64,000 nt of DNA from the NCBI RefSeq assembly GCF_028453695.1, contig NC_135782.1, forward strand, positions 3,534,001 through 3,598,000, read 5' to 3'. The DNA comes from Augochlora pura (lineage: Eukaryota > Arthropoda > Insecta > Hymenoptera > Halictidae). Positions 34,101 to 41,600 of the stretch are shown in pieces; position 1 is the first letter of the stretch; each line of letters opens with the position of its first letter. The translations under genes and the position numbers were made by a program. The notes beneath the pieces were generated by a model that was not told where the DNA came from, did not search any database, and was given only the letters and a program-made list of their open reading frames with translations.

Positions 34101-34670
34101 GCGGGACCGTGCCCAAGGAAATCTGAAACTTCGGCTCGCCTCGTAGAAACCTTGCTCGATGGAAGCAGAAATCGGCTGCTCGCTCTTCCGGTATACGGAA
34201 CACGAGGCTACTGGATTATGGTGTTTCGATGATTAATTCGTTTCTTTAACGTAGAACGCGGGTCCAACGAGAATTAGAGGCCAGTGTGACGTTAAAGGGT
34301 TTCGTTCGGGTTTCGATATTGTCTCTCGTTTTTTTTTTCTTTTGAGAATTAGTGGGAATTGAGTATAGTGTGATAAAGTAGTTTTTGATCATTTATACGG
34401 ACGATTTAATGGCGATTTTTGCCTGATTTTTGCCCGGATAGGAATTTCAATTACCTGAGCTGCAGGCCCCGTTGTACACCTTCCTGAGCGACAATCTCGA
34501 TCTGCAGGCTTCCTGCTTCAGGCTGCACTCGTTCGAGTACGTTTTACCGTCGCTGCCGCAGACCGGCGAGAACTCGAGGCCGCACTGCTCGCCGCAACGG
34601 CAGGCCGGTTGCCTCGAGTCGTCCAGCTGACAGATTTCCGGTTCCACGCACTCCACGTTTCCGCAGGGAT
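54..34670 (-). CDS. Agrn: agrin, partial gene (14 internal exons, gene-level entry)
   Basis: This is a multidomain extracellular-matrix protein. In vertebrates agrin is secreted into basement membranes, binds laminin and dystroglycan, and organises synapses; its insect role is not shown here. The 14 exons total about 970 codons. In order they are FS x6 (the fourth split over two exons), a small cysteine module, two laminin-EGF domains, FS, a linker, an EB-like module, then EGF plus the start of laminin G. The order FS repeats, LE1, LE2, final FS, EGF, LG matches agrin specifically, and LE1 carries the agrin-like CCPDGKTAARGPNGAGCPS lead-in. All splice junctions join in frame. No SEA domain and no acidic Ser-Gly cluster (glycosaminoglycan attachment) were found. 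The 5' end (signal peptide) and the 3' end (rest of laminin G) are missing, the latter cut by the window edge. Orthology is strong; exact exon ends are predictions. Confidence 0.93.
394..1239 (-). other. agrin intron, no feature seen
   Basis: Intron of about 846 bases between the EB-like exon and the EGF/laminin G exon. No coding potential or repeat was recognised. The plus-strand open frames at 683-1116 show no family resemblance. Confidence 0.7.
1240..1413 (-). CDS. Agrn: agrin exon: EB-like cysteine module
   Basis: Exon of 174 nt, phase 1 at both ends, between acceptor TTTTACAG and donor GTGAGT. It encodes AAAYRPTPATIRVV, then a compact module with spacing C-x5-C-x6-C-x4-C-x-C ending in SDRQECF. 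This resembles EB modules of invertebrate extracellular proteins. Vertebrate agrin has no such module here, since the SEA domain and Ser/Thr linker sit between the last FS and the EGF. The frame joins cleanly to both neighbours. The family name EB is an inference from cysteine spacing. Confidence 0.85.
1414..2708 (-). other. agrin intron with microsatellite and minisatellite
   Basis: Intron of about 1.3 kb. It holds a CA/CG alternating tract near 1573-1597, a G run near 1709-1718 and the 27-bp tandem array at 1991-2098. Nothing coding was recognised. Confidence 0.7.
1991..2098. repeat. 27-bp tandem repeat, 4 copies
   Basis: Four head-to-tail copies of a 27-bp AT-rich unit that starts CAGTAATATAGTGTATAATA. 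The copies begin at 1991, 2018, 2045 and 2072. The first is slightly diverged and the other three differ by one or two bases. The array lies inside an agrin intron. Confidence 0.9.
2709..2903 (-). CDS. Agrn: agrin exon: Thr/Tyr-rich linker
   Basis: Exon of 195 nt, phase 1 at both ends, between acceptor TTTTGCAG and donor GTAAAT. It encodes 65 residues without cysteines, rich in Thr, Ser, Tyr and Pro, with a potential N-glycosylation site in VKNYTTV and a RYYYTH patch. It sits between the last FS domain and the EB-like module, where vertebrate agrin has its Ser/Thr linker and SEA domain. No SEA signature is visible. It is supported by frame continuity and good splice sites rather than by homology, so confidence is a little lower. 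Confidence 0.78.
4826..4940. repeat. 28-bp AT-rich tandem repeat, about 4 copies
   Basis: About four copies of a 28-bp unit built on TTATATTTAATATTATATCG followed by ATTTAGTA. The last copy is diverged (TATCTATCTAG). It is intronic. Confidence 0.85.
6464..6503. repeat. GA microsatellite
   Basis: Nearly pure GA dinucleotide tract within the large agrin intron. Confidence 0.9.
8199..8225. repeat. GAA microsatellite
   Basis: Run of GAA triplets followed by a purine-rich GGA/GAG stretch to about 8285. On the minus strand it produces poly-Phe and poly-Ser open frames that are not genes. Confidence 0.88.
9037..9276. repeat. 20-bp minisatellite, 12 copies in exact register
   Basis: Twelve consecutive copies of GAATTATTTGGAATTGTAGC start every 20 bases from 9037 to 9257. 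Variation is almost confined to the last few bases (GTAGC, GTAGA, GTAAA, GCAGC). It lies in the agrin large intron. The plus-strand open frame ending in ELFGIVENYLEL is a by-product of the repeat. Confidence 0.95.
12357..12462. repeat. 28-bp AT-rich tandem repeat, 3-4 copies
   Basis: Copies of a 28-bp unit beginning TAAGTACCATTTTCTATTAA start at 12385, 12413 and 12441, with a diverged copy before them. Confidence 0.88.
15303..15539 (-). CDS. Agrn: agrin exon: last follistatin/Kazal domain
   Basis: Exon of 237 nt, phase 1 at both ends, acceptor GCTTGCAG and donor GTGGGT. It encodes one complete FS domain: the N-terminal part (CNKLECYSGAHC to CECLSSC), then a Kazal part with PVCGTDGQTYDNECELRLYA and the closing FGHCK. 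It lies downstream of the two laminin-EGF exons, the position of FS9 in vertebrate agrin. Confidence 0.94.
15540..16416 (-). other. agrin intron, AT-rich, no feature seen
   Basis: Intron of 877 bases. AT-rich, with nothing recognised beyond short TATAAT-like runs near 15841-15880. Confidence 0.65.
16417..16563 (-). CDS. Agrn: agrin exon: second laminin-type EGF domain
   Basis: Exon of 147 nt, phase 1 at both ends, acceptor TGCTTCAG and donor GTATTG. It encodes CGCSLFGSVREDCEQMLGVC and then MCKPDIRGHKCTMC ending at PTGCYA. Joined to the previous exon it reads I-P-CGC. Vertebrate agrin LE2 has the corresponding REDCEQ/RDDCEQ and CKPG motifs. Confidence 0.94.
16564..17128 (-). other. agrin intron, AT-rich
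   Basis: Intron of 565 bases with short diverged copies of a TTAAAAAATTTATT-type motif near 16735-16860. No gene was seen. Confidence 0.6.
17129..17389 (-). CDS. Agrn: agrin exon: first laminin-type EGF domain
   Basis: Exon of 261 nt, phase 1 at both ends, acceptor GCCCCAG and donor GTAAGA. It starts with the agrin-type lead-in (GCCPDGKTAARGPNGAGCPS). The laminin-EGF body follows: CNCNRLGSVSDTCNPETGQC, CKPGVGGLKCNSC, PGYWGL and GCI. The CCPDGKTA segment before LE1 is one of the clearest agrin signatures in the window. Confidence 0.96.
17510..17560. repeat. ATT trinucleotide microsatellite
   Basis: Nearly pure TTA/ATT run of about 16 triplets in an agrin intron. Confidence 0.92.
18115..18480. 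repeat. degenerate TTTAGAT-rich array
   Basis: Many irregular copies of short units such as GATTTAGATTTCTAGATTT and GATCTTTAGATTT. Plus-strand TTTAGAT is the reverse complement of the ATCTAAA motif enriched in the array at 18776-19080, on the other side of the agrin exon at 18554-18703. Confidence 0.85.
18554..18703 (-). CDS. Agrn: agrin exon: small cysteine module before LE1
   Basis: Exon of 150 nt, phase 1 at both ends, acceptor GATACAG and donor GTCGGT. It encodes GMEVKPCNGDPPIADEEG, then YDCGNGPERRDCPSNSYC and IARCCRK. The CP-x-N-x-YC ... CC-x-K pattern resembles small cysteine repeats (WAP or lustrin-like) of invertebrate secreted proteins. Vertebrate agrin goes directly from the FS domain to LE1, so this looks like an arthropod insertion. 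The symmetric phase means it could be skipped without a frameshift. Its function is unknown. Confidence 0.87.
18704..19384 (-). other. agrin intron with ATCTAAA repeats
   Basis: Intron of 681 bases. Most of it (18776-19080) is the degenerate ATCTAAA array. Nothing coding was recognised. Confidence 0.7.
18776..19080. repeat. degenerate ATCTAAA-rich array
   Basis: Irregular repeats of units such as AATATCTAAAATAAATATTT and ATCTAAATACTTGAAATAAA. The motif is complementary to the TTTAGAT array at 18115-18480. Confidence 0.83.
19385..19681 (-). CDS. Agrn: agrin exon: follistatin/Kazal domain (sixth in window)
   Basis: Exon of 297 nt, phase 1 at both ends, acceptor CTTAACAG. A Thr-rich lead (TMSTPAVIRLATTAVDVTNT) precedes one FS domain: CKNINCDFDATC, CSCKFDC, RPVCGSDLRIYPSLCAMKM and LDLCQ. 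The predicted donor GTTCGC is weak, but it is the only GT placed right after the last cysteine and it gives the correct phase. The domain call is firm; the exact 3' end is less so. Confidence 0.9.
19682..20268 (-). other. agrin intron, no feature seen
   Basis: Intron of 587 bases. AT-rich, nothing recognised. Confidence 0.6.
20269..20502 (-). CDS. Agrn: agrin exon: follistatin/Kazal domain (fifth in window)
   Basis: Exon of 234 nt, phase 1 at both ends, acceptor TTTTTCAG. It encodes ELCARVECEYGAHC, CVCPEEC, KPVCGSDGKNYPSECELQKA and FYGDCG, then a short tail DRFAVAAL. The donor GTACGT at 20263-20268 is chosen because it matches the consensus and gives the phase needed by the next exon. The open frame continues to 20150 into intron sequence. 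Confidence 0.92.
20503..21266 (-). other. agrin intron, no feature seen
   Basis: Intron of 764 bases with imperfect duplication (20632-20720 resembles 20770-20860, both around TTTAAAATGC and GGAAGACTGT). No gene was seen. Confidence 0.55.
21267..21396 (-). CDS. Agrn: agrin exon: Kazal half of the split follistatin domain
   Basis: Exon of 130 nt, phase 0 in and phase 1 out, acceptor TTGCTGCAG and donor GTAAGT. It encodes GKEPAEAEKVCGSDGKTY, ANECSMKVASC and YIGDCG. Joined to the exon at 27864-27961 it completes the fourth FS domain of the window (CPSKCESS-GKEPAEAEKVC). Confidence 0.93.
21491..21596. repeat. 22-bp tandem repeat, about 4-5 copies
   Basis: Copies of AACAATAATTCTCTAAACAT plus GG. 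The first copy is diverged and three central copies are nearly identical. Confidence 0.85.
22831..22930. repeat. 26-bp C-rich tandem repeat, about 3.5 copies
   Basis: The unit begins GCTCGGCGATCCCCTTCCCC. Copies start at 22831, 22857 and 22883, followed by a diverged copy. Confidence 0.88.
23140..23178. repeat. TC microsatellite
   Basis: CT/TC tract within the agrin intron. Confidence 0.88.
24112..24130. repeat. run of 19 C
   Basis: Uninterrupted poly-C run on the plus strand, about 320 bases before a long G run. Confidence 0.9.
24451..24489. repeat. two adjoining G runs (18 and 20 bases)
   Basis: 18 G, one C, then 20 G, followed by CGACGACGACG. It has strong G-quadruplex potential. The long Gly or Pro tracts in open frames here are artefacts of this run. 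Confidence 0.9.
26827..26976. repeat. 15-bp tandem repeat, 10 copies
   Basis: Ten copies of GTGGTGAAATTAAGG-type 15-mers. Because the unit is five codons, one plus frame reads as VVKLR-type pentapeptides and the minus strand as NFTTL/NFTIL. There are no splice sites or start context arguing for a gene. Confidence 0.92.
27864..27961 (-). CDS. Agrn: agrin exon: N-terminal half of the split follistatin domain
   Basis: Exon of 98 nt, phase 1 in and phase 0 out, acceptor GCTTCCAG and donor GTAAGC. It encodes NECENKKCEYYAECETDSNG, then CICPSKCESS. This is the follistatin EGF-like half; the Kazal half is 6.5 kb downstream at 21267-21396. The joined frame is continuous. Confidence 0.93.
28038..28108. 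repeat. TC microsatellite
   Basis: About 70 bases of almost pure CT dinucleotides in an agrin intron. Confidence 0.92.
29086..29330. repeat. A/G-rich composite tandem array
   Basis: Several copies of a roughly 37-39-bp unit containing GGAGCAAGAAAA and CATTGTAAAAGAGCGAGAAA, followed by four copies of a 20-bp unit with AAAACAGAAAATATAGCAAG. Confidence 0.88.
29539..29608. repeat. 25-bp tandem repeat, about 3 copies
   Basis: Copies starting at 29539, 29564 and 29589, each beginning GGGTTGGTGGCACGAGA. Confidence 0.88.
32336..32376. repeat. GA/GATA microsatellite
   Basis: Alternating AGAGAG and GATAGA units in an agrin intron. Confidence 0.85.
33160..33346 (-). CDS. Agrn: agrin exon: follistatin/Kazal domain (third in window)
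   Basis: Exon of 187 nt, phase 0 in and phase 1 out, acceptor CTCCGCAG and donor GTGAGT. It encodes ICQWGAICAETGGTAICECP, then PVCGDDGISYGNECKLRLEA and YQGLC. The first cysteines of this domain (GPCSEK) are contributed by the end of the upstream exon at 33639-33880. Confidence 0.93.
33639..33880 (-). CDS. Agrn: agrin exon: follistatin/Kazal domain (second in window)
   Basis: Exon of 242 nt, phase 1 in and phase 0 out, acceptor TTGTGCAG. It encodes GINPCDEAKCSPYEQC, CECGPEC, RPVCARGGKTYTSLCELKRQ and YTGTCG, then SRGPCSEK, which starts the next FS domain. The donor GTCTGC is weak but places SEK directly before ICQWG in frame. Reading through the intron would add only VCSRYFIR before a stop. 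Confidence 0.91.
33881..34454 (-). other. agrin intron, no feature seen
   Basis: Intron of 574 bases. Nothing recognised. Confidence 0.6.
34455..34670 (-). CDS. Agrn: agrin exon: follistatin/Kazal domain (most 5' found)
   Basis: Exon of 216 nt, phase 1 at both ends, acceptor ATTTTCCAG and donor GTAATT. It encodes PCGNVECVEPEICQLDDSRQ, CRCGEQC, SPVCGSDGKTYSNECSLKQE and YNGACSSG. The phase-1 acceptor shows that at least one more coding exon lies upstream; none was recognised up to 45 kb. Confidence 0.94.
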
Positions 34671-37600
34671 CTGGAAAATGAAATTGCGGCTTCGAATAAC
34701 GTTGAACAACAACTCGGATCACGTGTGTATTGTGTGCAGACGGAAACCGCGTATCGGGAGCGCGGGGGAGCACCGGTTGTAAATATTTTAAATGTTTGGT
34801 CAACGAATGCTCTGTCACTGTCTTCCCGCGGCCACCGCGATATTTATTTTATGAAATATACCGCGGACGAAATAATAGATATCCGGCTTTGAAAAAAATA
34901 TCGGTGTTGTAATAATAAAAGCGACACAACGAGACGACCTGGAATAAATGAAATGGATCGCGAGATTGATACGATCGAGTGTCCGTACCTTGTTCCCCTA
35001 TTGTACGAAAGCTCGATCTCAATGTTAAACAGTTCGCTTAAACAATATTTGTATATTTAATTAGAGGCTTCGATGAGCATCGCAGAATTTATTCAGATTT
35101 TTCTGCCATATTTTTAACTTGATATTGACATATTCTGGACACTTATTCGTACCAACTAATTTTTACTAAGATCCCAGTATTTATTATTTTATATTAATAT
35201 TGGTATCTTATAGTTTATTCTATATTTTATTTTATATTTATATAATAGACAATCTACATTTATTTCTAGCAATATTTCCATTGACACTTTCTATAGCATG
35301 CTGTCTATATTATTAGAAAGATCACGTCTTTCTCGGACATGATTTAATGGAACTGTAACAGCGATATTTTATTTAACACCATATTTTATCATGATGATAG
35401 CAGTATAAATAGTCGTAATATATACAACGTACGTGTTGCAGGGCTGACTAAGAAGTTTGCCCGCCCTTATTATGTGCACTTCACTATAAAATTATAACAG
35501 GTGCGCGTAACGTCCGCATCAACATGTAATAGAGCACACATAACAGAATGATGGAAGTTTTTATGGGCTCGTAAAACGGACACACGCGTCGAGGTTCGGC
35601 TAACAACAATTTTTATTGTACACCAACATCGTCTTTCGTTGTTGCAAAACAAGTTTTCTATACTTCTTTAATTAATCAGCTTTAGAATTATAGTACAGTG
35701 CATGCTATTTCAAACATTTCAAGAAGACGATTTTGACCTACAATTTCTGCATTATTATTTCCTATTATTACAGCACAGCAATAGTCGACATAACCTTACT
35801 TCTACCCAAAAAGCATAAAGAACACTCTTCGATACCTACCAATTAAAAATAATTTCCCCATTTTCCCACAAAAATTCCACAAAATTAATATACTAAACCG
35901 AACCATAACCATCGCTAAAAATAAACTTTAATTTAATTCACCTCCAATCAATTCTTCTCGAAGACTTTAATTACTCGACCGGACAATTACAGTACAGGAA
36001 ATCCAATCTCCGGAACGGAACGAGAAGATTTTGAGTTCGGAGGCGGTGTTCGGTCGGTGCCGGATTGATAAAGGCGGATAGAAAGAGTTGCCGTTGGTGA
36101 GAAGTGTACGCGGTCTCGCGAAGAGGGATGCGCCGGGTCGAAGCGAGCCAACCGGGGGGGTCCAAGGGGTTACCGTGGGCGCAGGTAGAGGAGCATGGCC
36201 GCGCCGAGATTAATCTTCGCCCTCTACCAAGGAAGGAAGTTGGATTCCGTTTCCTGTCCGTAGGCGGTAGGTTTCGACCTTATAGCGCGTGGCTGACGCG
36301 GCAAGTTCCCGGCGGGGAAGGGAAGGGAAGGGGGGTTAGGGAGAAGGGGATGGTGGCGGTGTTCCTCGGGGCTGGTTCGAGTTACAGACCAGTGGAGCGG
36401 CTAAACTCGACCCTTCCGCAGCCACCCCCGCCCCCCTCGTTTCTTCCTATTCCGGCCCGCCAGTTTAGTGGCTCGTCCAGAGTTGTAATCGAAGCCACCC
36501 CATCCGCCCCGTCGTTCGTCGTGTACAAATATTCCTGTACGATGTTCCCCGAGCAGTGTCTCGGCCATCATCCCTCAGCATTTCCCAATAAATTTAAAAT
36601 CCGTAAAATATCCGCCGTCATAAAACATCCACGCTGCTCGCCGAAATGTACGCAGCGATCGTCAGTCTGCGGGCTAATTTCACGGAGCATTGGTTACACA
36701 TAGGAGCGCCTCTGGTCTTCCGTGTCCTCGTCGGGCGGATAGGAACAACCCCCGTAGTATCGTCGCGCGGCCGTTATCCTCGAACAAGCTCGCGAGTGGT
36801 TCAGAACCCTGTCCAATGGCCGAGCATTTCACGGGAACGTTCGGCAACAAGCACGCGGGGCCCCATGGCGGAGGCTCGATCGCGTAGGATCCGTGGGTGA
36901 CGCGGGGCGAAATGCAATTTCCAGGACTACGTCGGATGAGTTGATTCGTCCTATTTAAATTCCTGAAGGGGGAGGAGGAGGGCGGTGCGGTAATTTTTCA
37001 GCCTCTTATAATTCAATTGGGTATGGGAGGTTCGCGAGAGGGTCACTGCGCCGGGAACCAGGGGAGGGGCGGTATTAAAATAACATTGAATATAAAGTGG
37101 ACGCGGGGGACGGGGTGTAGATGGAACAAAAGAGCGCGGGGGAGATAAAGGTGGGAAATGGAAAAAGATCGGGACAGGCCGGCGTCACTTGAAACCGTAA
37201 AACCCCTCGTAAATTGCCTTAAAGCCCTTTCGATCCGTGGACAGTGTGCGTCGAGTCCTCGATTCACACCCCCGTTCCGCCTCGCTCTCACCCCCCACCC
37301 CCGGGGCGATTTTCGTCGAACAAAAGCCATCCGGACGAGCGATAAAAGTGTGTTTAAAATTCCCGCGTCGCCGCCGGGCAATTGTTTTTAAGTCCGTCGC
37401 GTCGGCCCCACCCCCAACAGCCCGTTTCTCTTCCGCAGCACCACCCCCAAGCCTCTGTAGCTTGTGCTCCTTCAGTCCCGGTCCCGTCTAATCTTTCGAG
37501 TTACGCGAAACTTTCTACGTGGGCCCAGGCTACCGTGTCCCTTTTTTCTTTTCTCTTTTCTCGTCGCCCCTCTCTCTTGACGGTGTTCTACCACCCCTTT

Positions 37601-37700
37601 NNNNNNNNNNNNNNNNNNNNNNNNNNNNNNNNNNNNNNNNNNNNNNNNNNNNNNNNNNNNNNNNNNNNNNNNNNNNNNNNNNNNNNNNNNNNNNNNNNNN
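37601..37700. other. assembly gap (100 N)
   Basis: Exactly 100 N, the usual placeholder for a scaffold gap of unknown size. It sits in a GC-rich part of the agrin/Myrf intergenic interval, where a promoter or first exon could be missing. Confidence 0.99.
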
Positions 37701-38627
37701 CCAAACATTAATTTCTGAAAAGGCGGCGCAAAGTGTTAATTTCTATCGAGTTCACTGTCGAGGATCGCGATCGTCACGTTCGTCGAACCTTTCCAGCTCA
37801 GTCACCGAATCATTTACTCTGTAAAAAAAAATGAAATAAACTAAACTAAAAACTAAATAAATGTTTCGTAGACGTTAAGAAATCGGCGATGAATAAAAGT
37901 ACAGTAAGGCGTGGGATTGGCGCAACGGCGTCGCCGCGTATCGCAGGGGAACGCGCGTTCGTCCGTGTACATTCGAGAGACCGACGACACTGCGCTACAC
38001 ACTGTAGCGTGATACTATAGCGCGCGCGTGGGGACGAGGAGCATGGCGGCAGCGGCGAAGTCGTCGCGGCAATCCGAACTGAGAACTAACCCCCCGGAGC
38101 TTACTGTAATTCTAAGATCATTTTGAGCGCACTCCCGCATAATTAGAGTTTAAGCGCGGACACGATACATATCCTCGACACGCATGATCTTTTATACTAT
38201 ACAAGTCGGATTTGTTGTTGATAATCCCTCGCGGCCGCTGATTTGTTAGCCGATCGAAAGATACGAAGCCGGGCGTCGAATTTTTCTTCGCTCGCGCGTC
38301 GAGAACACATCGACGCGAGCGATTAGGCGATTTGTTTTCGAGCACGTCGACTGTTCATTTTAACGTTTGTATAAATTTTACTATCGCCTAACACACGAAT
38401 ATGTTGTAAACGATAAGAACGTTCAAGGAGAGGAGCTCGTGATTTCTTTACGGCGACGACGCACCGAAATAATTAGCTCGTCTCTTCGCCCGCCGTTAAA
38501 CGACTGCTCTGACAATTCAACGACTATCGTCTTCCTTTTTTTTTAAATTTATATCGCTCCGAGACACCCTTTTCGCCCGTTAGTTTCCTTCTCCGAGTCG
38601 TTGCAATGGTTCGTTTCGTTTTCATTG

Positions 38628-38673
38628 TTGTAAAGATGTTAAGTCGATCTTTGTAAAGATGTTAAGTCGATCT
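38628..38673. repeat. 23-bp perfect direct repeat, 2 copies
   Basis: Two adjacent identical copies beginning TTGTAAAGATGTTAAGTCGA, followed by a partial third (TTGTA). Confidence 0.9.
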
Positions 38674-41600
38674 TTGTATAGCCGGCGTTCAGTCGTTGTT
38701 TAACAGCGTTTCGTCGAGACGCTGATTTCATTTTACGACCAACGCGTCGTTACCGTTGACGGATGCGTTGGCTGACGTAAAGCAGAGAGAATTTAACGTC
38801 AGAGAATTTCAGGGCGTTCGCGTGGTTCTCGAAAAGGGAGAGACATCGACCAAACCACACGCCGCGGAGAAACGATCACGCGACCGTCCTCGCGTTGTCC
38901 GGACGCGAAACGTTTTATTGCGTTCGTTCGTTTTCGATGGGCACGCTTGCACGAACGTTTTTTGATAAGTCGTTTTTTATTGTTATAGCCGCGACAGACC
39001 ATATCCACGTCGTATATCTATCGATTTGTCGCGCGCGACGCGCCCCGAATCGAATCACAGACGAGGCAGAGTCGAAAACTATTTATAATATTGTTCTATA
39101 ATATTTGCGATACTTTCAGGGATCATTATTCACTCTTTTATAATTTAAAAGCCCTCTTGTTCCTTAAGTACTCCGTTTTACTATCTAATAAATTATTATT
39201 TAATAAATAAGATGACTAAATCAAGGTGTAAAGACATTTCCGGTGCACAAGTGTTTTAAAAATTTATTTCGGCGAACCAGCCTCGATTTCGACGCCTGCA
39301 AAATTACAGATATAAAAGAGTATTGTATTTTAAATAGTGCTGTATGCGCCGTATTGTTTAAAAAGATCCGGTTGCATTTATTTAATATTGTCAAAGTCGT
39401 AAGAGACCCTTTCGTAAAAATTCGGATTTACCAATTCAGGCAATATAAAAATAGCTGAACTTCTAATAAAAATAAGTGAAATAAAAACAAATTCAGTCTA
39501 AATAAATTCAATAAAACCAAGTTTAATTTTTACTGCACCTCGTCTGTGATTGGTGTATTCCTCGCAGGCGGACGCGCGCGAAAGAATGCGAATGATCGCG
39601 AGCAATATCGTTCACATATCTCCTCACTTTCGAAGTGCGACCTTTTTTCTATCCTCTAATGGAGTCTTATTGTTCAACATATCGAGAGAGAGAGACGAAT
39701 TTACGGCCAGTAACTTCGTGAAAACACGAGAAACGCGGTGCTGCGAACGAGGCGCGGGTACCACGGCAATGTCCAACGAAATTGTTGCTTCGATCGATCG
39801 TTGCTTTTGCGAGAACTATCTTTCCTCTTCGCTTTTAAGTTCGAACTCTGTATACCAGTGTACCATATATATGTATATGTATATGTGTACCGGCGGATGC
39901 GTACGGAAAGTGCCATTTTTATTGTACGCGTTGCGTAGACTACCTCGTGAGGGCCAGAGACGCGCGAGCTATATTCGTTTCTTTCCCAAAATTGTAGACA
40001 CGAATAAAACAATCAATCAATAAAAAATCTTATTGGCTTCTGTGCGATACAGTGTGCTTGTTGTTTTTGCTTCTCCGCGATTTTCATTCCTGCCGGGACG
40101 TTCTATTGGCCTTTATCTGATATATTATATGTAATATACTTTATATTATAGATATATGAAATATATATTAAATATATTACACATAATAATATATATCACT
40201 TTTATTACATATTAATATTAATATATATATATATATATATTACATAAAATATCCCTATTTGTTCATATATTTATAAATTTCCGTTATCCTCCAATTTTCT
40301 CCCTTTATTCGAATTAAATAAATTATCGCATCGTCCCGAGTAACTGGAGAAGCAAAACGACCCTGATAGTTGTATTCCTGATCGAAGGAGTAACCGACAT
40401 GTCCATATCACTAATTATAGCGTTTACCATCGATGTAACTTTCGCGTACCCGTGCCGATTTTAATTGTATTATCCAGCATTGCGAGATCGCGCGCCTAAA
40501 GTGCGTCGTGTGTTTCGACGGAACGGCACAGAAATCAACCAATAAAGACGTTATTAACCTGCTCGCTTGTGAAAATGTAAAGCAGCCGTAGTCGAACTCC
40601 AATGTAAAGTCCGGCGGACGCTGCGGTCGTAATTAACTCACCTGACACCTGATCAGCCATCGTTAAATCTCACGAAGTAAAATCTTCGACGCATGCGAAG
40701 AATTCGAATGTTCTCGGTTTGGAAAAATTGATAGTTTCAAACGGTTTATTATTATTTTTATATATTATTATTATTGCATTGTCCTCGTTCTTACCGGGAA
40801 AATTTTCTTCTATCGTGGAAATTTATTTCAAAATTTTTGTAAAATTATTTTACACCCTTCGAAAATGACAAATTGATTGTCGAACGAATCTGCTAATTTT
40901 TTCGTCTCAAAAAATTGAATAAAAACTATATAAATTAATTAACACTTCGCCTGCCATATTAGCGACGGTGAACGCGTCGTTGGCCAGAGTTAGGTGATTC
41001 CATTACGCCGCGGCGTCGCCAAAAAGATTGTAAAAGTAAAGAAACGAGAGCGATGATCCGTGTATCCACGCCTGAACAATTTACTGCCAACCTTACAGAC
41101 GAAGAGACGGTAGAATCGAATGTTTTCTATTGCGGCTCGACGATCGAGAATCTAATTACCGATTGGCCGCTTTCCCGGCGGAAGGAAGCTAAAGCAGAGA
41201 TCCCGCGCCGTTCGATCGGAGGAAACGAATGTATCGCTGTGACACCACCGTTCCGTGTCGCGTTTGTTTCGCGCCGAAACGGCAGAACAACCCCCGCGCG
41301 AGGGCGATCATCTGAATTAGTTTTTTTACTTTGATACCGTCTTTACTGCGACTCACTCGCCGTTCACTGACCTAAAGTATTTGTGAGCTACAATGTATAA
41401 CTAAAAGTACGCGTTGTAAAGTGACTGTATATACAAAATATAAATTATGCGATTATCTTGAACGTCTTCTTTTCATTTAGCGGCTACCATTGATCCTCCA
41501 TCAATATTCCAAGTATTATGATTTTAACTATATTCTAAGTATATTTCAAGCCTATTCCAAGTATAGTGATTAATAAACAGAATTTTAGGAATTTATTTCA

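Noticed and set aside
39550..40023. 157-codon plus-strand open frame between agrin and Myrf
   Set aside because: No recognisable domain, composition like surrounding non-coding DNA, no convincing start or splice context, and an overlapping minus-strand open frame of similar quality.
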